The position numbers were made by a program, and so were the translations under genes. A DNA stretch of 11,678 nt. Origin: CAYMSF01 sp964542255 (GTDB taxonomy: Bacteria > Verrucomicrobiota > Lentisphaeria > Victivallales > Victivallaceae). Location: positions 1-11,678 of the forward strand of contig CAZITV010000064.1 of assembly GCA_964542255.1 (NCBI GenBank). Reading direction: 5' to 3'. Below the pieces are notes generated by a model. That model did not search any database. It saw only the letters and a program-made list of their open reading frames with translations, and had not been told where the DNA came from. The number at the start of each line of letters is the position of its first letter. Within the stretch, counting starts at the first letter, position 1. Positions 7,418 to 11,678 of this stretch are shown here, in pieces.

Positions 7418-8512
7418 ATGAACAAGTCGCTCGCTGTCGTAGGATTATTCGTAGCAGGAATTACTATTGTGGTCGCGTTGCCGCCACCGTCCAGTGGTGG
7501 GCAACAGACCAAAGTAACCAATTCGTACATTGACAACACCAACAAGAACGTTGTTAACAAGGCTGATACCGGCTCCCATATCAATTCTGGTATTCAAGCC
7601 AAAGGCGCCACTATTACTAATTCTACCGTAGTCAACAAAAATGACGGAGTTAATAATACGGCATCCAAGAATTCAAAAATCAATAGTGGTATTGAAGCAA
7701 ATCGTGCTACAATCACTGATTCGACAATTTTAAATGTTAATGAAAAAGTTAACAATCTCGCGATTCAGGACAGCAAAATAAATTCTGGTGTTTCTGCCAA
7801 TGATGCTGTAATCAAAGACGGCACAATCATTAGCAACCGCAATGTCGGGGTTGATAATACCGCAACCAAAGGCTCGACCATTAATTCCGGCATTATGCTT
7901 GATAACGCTCAGGTAAAAATGAGCACACTCAAGAATACCAATGAAAAAGTAACCAACGTCGCCCTCGACGGCAGCAAAATCAATTCCGGGATTGACGCAA
8001 CCGGCGCGTTAAAAATTGACAACGCCAAAATTACCAATGAAAATATTGGGGTAACCAACTTTGCGGAAAAAGGAAGCACCATCAATTCAGGGATTAGCCT
8101 GAAAGGTTCTACCGTCAAGGATGCAACTTTGGAAAACAAAAATGAAAAGGTGACCAATTACGCCTCCGGCAACTCCACCGTTAATTCCGGTATTGATGCC
8201 AATAATGCACAGATTCTCGGCAAACAGACCATTAAAAACGAATTGACCAATTCCACCAATTTTGCCACGAATAACAGCAAAATTAATGCTGGCATTTCTG
8301 CGAATGACGCCACCTTGATGAACAATAAGAAGATTATCAATATCGGTAACAAAGTGGACAATGTGGCAGATAATAATTCCAAAGTCAACAGCGGGATTAA
8401 TCTGGATAAGTCTATAGTAAAAGATTCAACGATTATCAATACCCAGGACAATGTTAAAAATACTGCGATTGGCAATTCGACCTCCAACTCCGGCGTGGAT
8501 TTAGGAGAATAA
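7418..8512 (+). CDS. Secreted ten-repeat Asn/Ser/Gly-rich protein B (candidate major fibre subunit, sister of A)
   Basis: The product is 364 residues. A textbook AGGAGG (7407-7412) precedes ATG by five bases. The signal peptide (MNKSLAVVG to VVA) is followed by LPPPSSGG. Ten repeats of 33-34 residues have NSG or NAG at 56, 89, 122, 156, 189, 223, 256, 290, 324 and 357. Numbering against protein A is shifted by a constant two to three residues, and position-specific variants match: both have INAGISA in repeat 8 and NNKK at the start of repeat 9. Repeat 10 reads S-T-I-I-N-T-Q-D-N-V-K-N-T-A, the exact curlin spacing with Gln. There is no Cys or Trp. The chain ends NSGVDLGE. A and B therefore arose by duplication of a whole ten-repeat gene. 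They could be co-subunits of one fibre or alternative subunits. The ribosome site of the next gene lies in this gene's last codons. Confidence 0.88.
   Translation: MNKSLAVVGLFVAGITIVVALPPPSSGGQQTKVTNSYIDNTNKNVVNKADTGSHINSGIQAKGATITNSTVVNKNDGVNNTASKNSKINSGIEANRATITDSTILNVNEKVNNLAIQDSKINSGVSANDAVIKDGTIISNRNVGVDNTATKGSTINSGIMLDNAQVKMSTLKNTNEKVTNVALDGSKINSGIDATGALKIDNAKITNENIGVTNFAEKGSTINSGISLKGSTVKDATLENKNEKVTNYASGNSTVNSGIDANNAQILGKQTIKNELTNSTNFATNNSKINAGISANDATLMNNKKIINIGNKVDNVADNNSKVNSGINLDKSIVKDSTIINTQDNVKNTAIGNSTSNSGVDLGE
7511..8509 (+). repeat. Ten tandem 33-34-codon repeats (array B)
   Basis: Successive NSG motifs are 33, 33, 34, 33, 34, 33, 34, 34 and 33 codons apart. The consensus is the same as in array A, with K/T-D-S-T-I at unit starts and S-K/T-I-N-S-G-I in the second half. 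Repeat-by-repeat colinearity with array A is described in the findings. Confidence 0.92.
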
Positions 8513-8515
8513 TTT

Positions 8516-8905
8516 ATGCGCAAGTTTCTATCAATTTTTCTATTGACGCTGGTTTTGACCGCGGGAGCCGCCGCCGTGACGCCCGCACAGGAGAAATTGA
8601 TGAAAGCCGAAGCTGATAAACTCAAAGAAATCAACCGGCAGGTGTTGGCATCAATTGGCGACCTCACTCAATACGATAATCAGACCATTTATGTAAGAGT
8701 AAAGCTGGTGCCGCAGGGTGATGACAAGTTTAAAGTCAAAATAGAAGATATTTCACCACAAAAACCGGCAGCGCCAAGCAGCCCGGCCGATGAAAAAATC
8801 ATTGTTGTCAAAGGCAACGTCGTGCAGGGTGCTGCCCGGGAGTTTAAACTGGATTTGGAATATGTCTTACCGCCGCCAGCGGATAAAGAGGGCAACGAAA
8901 AATAA
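8516..8905 (+). CDS. Small periplasmic protein of unknown family
   Basis: The product is 129 residues with a signal peptide (MRKFLS, hydrophobic core, cleavage near AAA20). The mature part starts with a charged amphipathic helix (about 22-46), then strand-like segments (57-66 and 71-78), a Pro/Ala linker (81-92), and two more strand-like segments (94-100 and 107-117), ending in PPP and a charged tail. It has no cysteine. AGGAGA (8503-8508) overlaps the upstream stop codon, and only three bases separate the genes, so it is coupled to the repeat protein before it. Size, charge and position suit a subunit-binding periplasmic chaperone or pore accessory, comparable in role to CsgC or CsgE, but I see no sequence similarity to either. 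Confidence 0.85.
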   Translation: MRKFLSIFLLTLVLTAGAAAVTPAQEKLMKAEADKLKEINRQVLASIGDLTQYDNQTIYVRVKLVPQGDDKFKVKIEDISPQKPAAPSSPADEKIIVVKGNVVQGAAREFKLDLEYVLPPPADKEGNEK

Positions 8906-8958
8906 ATCGCGGTATTGGTATGTTTTTTTGCCGATACATAAAACAACGGAGTATGATG

Positions 8959-9792
8959 ATGAATAAATTACTGTTAATGATTGGTCTAACGTTAATCGGC
9001 GGCACTCTTATTGCCGGAGATGGCAAACCAGTATCAGCTGCGCAAAAGAAATTAAATTCAATTAACTGCGCCAGAATTCTGGCACAGCGCAATATCGTCG
9101 AAACTGTCTATGGCGTCAAGTTGCGCTTTATTGAAGAGGTCGCCAATATGAGCGAAGGCAGTTTTCTCGGCACCACCGAAACAAAAACCGGCGAGCGCAG
9201 TATCCGCGGCATCGATTTCAGCGAAAAATATGATCCCAAAACCGACATCGCCCAAGTTACAGCTACACTAAAGTTAAGCCGCATCGCCGAATTGGTGGAC
9301 AAAGATAAATTCAACCTGGACAAGTTCCCCAATCTCGAAATCAAACGCGTGGCGTTTGCTACCTCTACTCCAGAAAACGCCGGAAAACTCGCCGCACTGC
9401 GCGCCGCCGAAATCGAAGCCTATAAAAATCTCTATAAACAAATCGGCGGATTTACTCTGGAAAGCAATACCAAAGTAAAGAATTTTGCCCTCTCTTCCGA
9501 TAAAGTCAAAGCTCAGGTTGTCGGCGCCATCATGGGTGCTGAATATGTCGGCTTCGCCTGGGATGGCAAGGGCGCCGATGCCATCGCCACTGTAAAGCTA
9601 AAACTCAATCTAAAACGCCTGTCAGAACTGCTCGGACAAAAAATTATCGACTACGATAAAGATGAAATTGAAGCCGAAGGACAGGCATCGCAAGGGTTCG
9701 CGGACAATGATCTTGCCAACCGTCCTGAAGAACCCAAAGTCGATAAATTAAAAGTCCCTTCTAACGAAGGCAACATCGAAGTAATGCCGTAG
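8959..9792 (+). CDS. Secreted protein with two tandem LPP20-like domains
   Basis: The product is 277 residues from the third of three consecutive ATGs; GGAG (8948-8951) is seven bases from it but only one base from the first. A longer in-frame start at 8920 would add residues ahead of the signal peptide and is unlikely. The signal peptide ends near IAG20 with no lipobox Cys. Two copies of a domain follow. Copy A (about 27-113) has A-R-I-L-A-Q-R-N-I-V-E-T-V-Y-G-V and a closing AQVTATLKLSRI. Copy B (about 142-224) has A-A-E-I-E-A-Y-K-N-L-Y-K-Q-I-G-G, then T-K-V-K-N-F, GAEYVG and ATVKLKLNLKRL. This helix plus strand pattern, with R/K-N-L...G-V/G and T-x-V-x2-F/M, is that of the LPP20/FlgT N-terminal type of envelope domain. 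Residues 230-277 are an acidic, probably disordered tail. A periplasmic or envelope scaffolding role is inferred; the family call is by eye. Confidence 0.7.
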   Translation: MNKLLLMIGLTLIGGTLIAGDGKPVSAAQKKLNSINCARILAQRNIVETVYGVKLRFIEEVANMSEGSFLGTTETKTGERSIRGIDFSEKYDPKTDIAQVTATLKLSRIAELVDKDKFNLDKFPNLEIKRVAFATSTPENAGKLAALRAAEIEAYKNLYKQIGGFTLESNTKVKNFALSSDKVKAQVVGAIMGAEYVGFAWDGKGADAIATVKLKLNLKRLSELLGQKIIDYDKDEIEAEGQASQGFADNDLANRPEEPKVDKLKVPSNEGNIEVMP

Positions 9793-9800
9793 CGCTACGG
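9787..9800. other. Perfect 14-bp palindrome over a stop codon
   Basis: CCGTAGCGCTACGG is an exact dyad that includes the TAG stop (9790-9792) of the LPP20-like gene. It is not followed by a T tract, so it is not an intrinsic terminator. It could be an operator for the downstream pair of genes or a small RNA stem that protects or punctuates the transcript; it may also be chance. Confidence 0.35.
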
Positions 9801-9824
9801 TCAACGACTGCAGAAGTGGTAAAC

Positions 9825-9853
9825 AAGATTTCATTCCAATAAAATTAAATCTT
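9825..9853 (+). other. Weak inverted repeat in the widest intergenic gap
   Basis: AAGATTT (9825-9831) and AAATCTT (9847-9853) are exact complements separated by 15 bases, 20 bases before the next ATG. The stem is AT-rich and weak. The 81-base gap it lies in (9793-9873) is the longest between genes of the operon. Confidence 0.25.
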
Positions 9854-9873
9854 CACCAACAAGAAGCTGATAA

Positions 9874-10641
9874 ATGTTACACCGCGGCAAAATTTTGGCT
9901 TTTTCACTATGTCTCTTGGTTGGTACTGTTCATGGGATTGAGCAAAGTTATGACGACCTGGACAAACAGATTGTTGAAGCCTTTAACGCCAATCCCAAAC
10001 GTACCGCGGATGCCTTCATCGCCTGTATGGAAATGATTGAACGCAGCCACCGCCAAGGCGGCCGAGATGCTAAAGCCTGGCGTGATAAAGCCGAAAAAAT
10101 AATCCCTGTTGCCTGTTTTTATGAAACGACCCAGGCAATTCAAAACAATGATTACCTCAACGCCTATATCTGGGCAAAACGCGGCTTGGCTTACGGCAAC
10201 AAAAGCGGTGAAATAGGCGGAGTCAACTTAAAAGACATCAATGATTTCCTCGTCAGCGCAGCGATGGAACTAAAAGATAGTGCAGCGGTCAAAGGTGTTA
10301 ATTACGGGAAAACAATGCTGGCGGTAGCTGATTACCGCAAAGTAGCCGGCAATTCACCGGCGATACCCGCCACCCAGGCTGGAGTTAATCAACCGGCGAA
10401 AAGCATTCCCGACAACTATAATAAAAATTTAACCTATAAAGTAGTTGATGGTCCAAAAAACGGCGAAATGAATCAACTCTATGTTGAAATCGAATTTAAC
10501 AGCCGAAAAACTAAAATCTATAACTATCCCGGCAAAGGGTGGAAAGTTGATGACTGGCAGCCTTTTGCCAAAGAAGAATATTTCTCTTCATGGCAGGCGG
10601 CAGCAGAACGTTTTACCAACTCTGGAGCGGCACCGCAATGA
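9874..10641 (+). CDS. Secreted protein of unknown family, helical N-terminal part and aromatic C-terminal domain
   Basis: The product is 255 residues. The signal peptide (MLHRGK, hydrophobic core, cleavage near VHG21) precedes an acidic helical region (24-140). That region contains N92-D-Y-L-N-A-Y-I-W-A-K-R-G-L-A-Y-G, which looks like one TPR-type helix pair, and Cys at 51 and 81. An Ala/Pro linker (150-180) leads to a smaller domain (184-250) rich in Tyr, Trp and Lys, with predicted strands (187-193, 202-208, 211-217), a GKGWKVDDW turn and a terminal helix. The only plausible start is 9874, with a weak AGAAG site seven bases upstream. Its stop overlaps the next start as ATGA, so it is tightly coupled to the last repeat protein and may be its dedicated partner. 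The family is not recognised. Confidence 0.85.
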   Translation: MLHRGKILAFSLCLLVGTVHGIEQSYDDLDKQIVEAFNANPKRTADAFIACMEMIERSHRQGGRDAKAWRDKAEKIIPVACFYETTQAIQNNDYLNAYIWAKRGLAYGNKSGEIGGVNLKDINDFLVSAAMELKDSAAVKGVNYGKTMLAVADYRKVAGNSPAIPATQAGVNQPAKSIPDNYNKNLTYKVVDGPKNGEMNQLYVEIEFNSRKTKIYNYPGKGWKVDDWQPFAKEEYFSSWQAAAERFTNSGAAPQ

Positions 10642-11333
10642 AAAAATACCTCAGCTGCATTTTTATGTTGACCGTGTTGTCCAGCAATCTTTTCGCGCTG
10701 CCTAAAACCGCTAATTCCGCGCCTGCCGCAGCACCTGCCGGCACGAATAACACTGCGCCTCCTCCTGTCGCAACCACCCAAATTACCGATAAATCCAAAA
10801 ATAACAATAGTGCAAATGATAAAAAAGAGCCGGATAATAAAAATATTAAAACCTCAGTACTGCTCAATCTGGCTGAAAATGTCCTGAATACCGCGGTAAA
10901 GAATTCTAAGATTAATGCCGGCATCGAAGCCGGCGGCGCCGATATAACTGATTCAAAAATTCAAAATACCAACCAGAAGGTTATCAATACCGCCACCAAC
11001 AATTCCACCATTAATTCCGGTATCAGCGTCAAAAATGCCACTATTAATAAGTCGGAACTCAATAATGTTAATGCCAGCCTTACCAATACTGCCCGCAACA
11101 ATTCCACGATCAATTCCGGCATCTCCGCGGAAAATGCTAATATGAAAAATACTAAAATGGAAAATACCAATACTAACCGTGCCGCCACTGCCGCAAATAA
11201 CTCATCGGTCAATTCCGGCATTTCCACCGGTGGCGCAAAAATCACCACCGGCAAAATAGACAATCAGCTCAACCGCGGCAGCGACAACGCCCAAGAAAAA
11301 TCCGCCGCTAACTCCGGCATCGATTTTAAATAA
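10638..11333 (+). CDS. Secreted five-repeat Asn/Ser/Gly-rich protein with Ala/Pro linker (candidate fibre subunit)
   Basis: The product is 231 residues. The start at 10638 overlaps the upstream TGA as ATGA, has GGAG ten bases before it, and gives a clean signal peptide (MKKYLS to LFA20, then LPK). A longer in-frame ATG at 10590 would bury the signal and is rejected. Residues 21-70 are a linker, Ala/Pro-rich then Asn/Lys/Asp-rich, not seen in the ten-repeat proteins. Residues 71-231 are five repeats with a strict 33-residue period (Asn of N-S/A-G at 93, 126, 159, 192 and 225). Repeats 2 and 3 are closest to the family consensus; repeats 4 and 5 lose the N-x-A half. The end NSGIDFK matches the termini of the ten-repeat proteins. 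It could be a minor or capping subunit, or one tethered through the linker; its role is inferred. Confidence 0.87.
   Translation: MKKYLSCIFMLTVLSSNLFALPKTANSAPAAAPAGTNNTAPPPVATTQITDKSKNNNSANDKKEPDNKNIKTSVLLNLAENVLNTAVKNSKINAGIEAGGADITDSKIQNTNQKVINTATNNSTINSGISVKNATINKSELNNVNASLTNTARNNSTINSGISAENANMKNTKMENTNTNRAATAANNSSVNSGISTGGAKITTGKIDNQLNRGSDNAQEKSAANSGIDFK
10848..11330 (+). repeat. Five tandem 33-codon repeats (array C)
   Basis: Five units have an exact 33-codon (99-base) period between NSG/NAG motifs, with no 34-residue units, unlike arrays A and B. Second-half motifs STINSGIS recur in repeats 2 and 3. The array ends at the protein terminus in the same phase as arrays A and B. Confidence 0.92.
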
Positions 11334-11371
11334 CCCGGCAAAGAAAATAGTGGATTTTTAGCTGATTCAAG

Positions 11372-11400
11372 TTGATTTTTTCATCCTAACAAAGTATTTT
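11372..11400 (+). promoter_or_regulatory. Probable promoter of the tRNA-Leu gene
   Basis: TTGATT (11372-11377) and TATTTT (11395-11400) are separated by 17 bases, and each matches four of six consensus bases. A start near 11407 would leave a short leader before the tRNA at 11425. The surrounding gap 11334-11424 is AT-rich and has no convincing terminator for the operon; a 7-base inverted repeat (TAGTGGA at 11348, TCCACTA at 11410) brackets the region, but its arms are 55 bases apart. Confidence 0.4.
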
Positions 11401-11424
11401 ATGCACTCGTCCACTACCAATATA

Positions 11425-11511
11425 GCCCGGGTGGCGGAATGGCAGACGCAACAGACTTAAAATCTGTTATCCGTTTAGGGTGTGCGGGTTCGACTCCCGC
11501 CCCGGGCACCA
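11425..11511 (+). tRNA. tRNA-Leu (anticodon UAA)
   Basis: An 87-base class II tRNA with encoded CCA. The acceptor stem GCCCGGG (11425-11431) pairs perfectly with CCCGGGC (11501-11507), with A as discriminator and CCA at 11509-11511. The anticodon stem ACAGA/TCTGT (11451-11455, 11463-11467) encloses the loop CTTAAAA, with anticodon TAA at 11458-11460, reading UUA. The long variable arm (about 11468-11483) is as expected for tRNA-Leu. The T arm is GCGGG, TTCGACT, CCCGC (11484-11500). No mismatches are seen in the acceptor, anticodon or T stems, so it should be functional. It lies outside the operon and has its own promoter candidate. Confidence 0.96.
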
Positions 11512-11678
11512 CTTCTACTCTATATTTTTCGCGGTAACCCTAAAAGGACGAAGCTTCACGTCATTCAGGCTAACCATGGCGATACCGGTTCGGTATAAAA
11601 TGCGGCTTGATATAAATGAGGCATGGCTTTCGGAGGCAACGATCATAATCATTCGGGTGCTGAAAATGAATAAACTTG
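11512..11678. other. Right flank without an assignable gene
   Basis: No stop occurs on the minus strand from the right edge down to TAG at 11515-11517 (about 53 codons, ending in the residues TAKNIE), so the 3' end of a minus-strand gene could lie here. A plus-strand frame from ATG 11576 is also open to the edge (34 codons). Both use rare-looking codons such as ATA and AGG, and no family is recognisable. A small hairpin, ATACCG and CGGTAT around a three-base loop (11582-11596), falls in the same stretch. The minus-strand option is slightly favoured by length, but neither is supported. Confidence 0.25.

Noticed and set aside
6402..8509. CRISPR-like periodic array of about 100 bases
   Set aside because: The periodicity is in protein-coding repeats with diverged synonymous codons; there are no identical 25-40-base repeats with unique spacers.
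9787..9800. Palindrome as intrinsic terminator between the LPP20-like gene and the next
   Set aside because: It is a perfect dyad but is followed by TCAACG, not a T tract, and the downstream genes are probably in the same transcript.
6402..11330. Beta-helical adhesin, ice-binding or pentapeptide-repeat protein
   Set aside because: Pentapeptide repeats have a five-residue period not seen here, and ice-binding arrays are rich in T-x-T. A beta-helical adhesin cannot be excluded, but adjacent CsgG paralogues and the S-x5-Q/N-x4-N-x-A spacing favour an amyloid-type subunit.
11334..11400. Intrinsic terminator after the last operon gene
   Set aside because: There is a T-run near 11376, but no GC-rich stem immediately before it; the only inverted repeat has arms 55 bases apart.
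11425..11511. tRNA-Leu as integration site of a mobile element carrying the operon
   Set aside because: tRNA genes are common integration sites, but no integrase, no partial tRNA copy and no attachment repeat is visible in the window.

Overview
The window reads as a single, densely packed, plus-strand operon of ten genes (about 176-11333), followed by a tRNA-Leu(UAA) gene and a short flank that cannot be assigned. Nine of the ten products begin with recognisable signal peptides, and the tenth (the second CsgG paralogue) has a lipoprotein signal, as does the first. The whole locus therefore serves the envelope or the cell exterior. Lipoprotein signals plus two outer-membrane pore proteins of the CsgG type indicate a diderm (Gram-negative type) bacterium. 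Codon choice is mixed, with moderate GC by eye. No marker gene places it taxonomically; a PVC-group or Lentisphaerota-like host is only a guess.

Layout: a near-consensus sigma-70 promoter (60-87) drives a short repeat protein with a basic tail (176-1042). Two tandem paralogues of the CsgG outer-membrane secretion channel follow (1055-2647 and 2634-4106), each with a lipobox, a CsgG domain and a helical TPR-like C-terminal extension. Next is a 702-residue secreted protein of unknown family (4141-6249), then two sister proteins that each carry ten copies of a 33-34-residue Asn/Ser/Gly-rich repeat (6312-7400 and 7418-8512). The last part holds a small periplasmic protein (8516-8905), a protein with two LPP20-like domains (8959-9792), an unknown secreted protein (9874-10641) and, translationally coupled to it, a fourth repeat protein with five repeats (10638-11333).

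Hypothesis: this is a curli-analogous functional-amyloid or surface-fibre system with its own secretion pore. The pore homology is clear by eye. The exported repeats are not textbook curlin repeats, but half of each 33-34-residue unit follows the curlin spacing S-x5-Q-x4-N-x-A, with Asn usually replacing Gln, and the last repeat of each ten-repeat protein has the exact Gln form. The other half, S-x2-N-S-G-I-x-A, has no counterpart in curlin. No CsgD, CsgE, CsgF or CsgC homologue was recognised, so the proteins at 4141, 8516, 8959 and 9874 are candidates for chaperone, gating, anchoring or assembly roles. All of this is inference from reading the sequence; no search or structure prediction was run.
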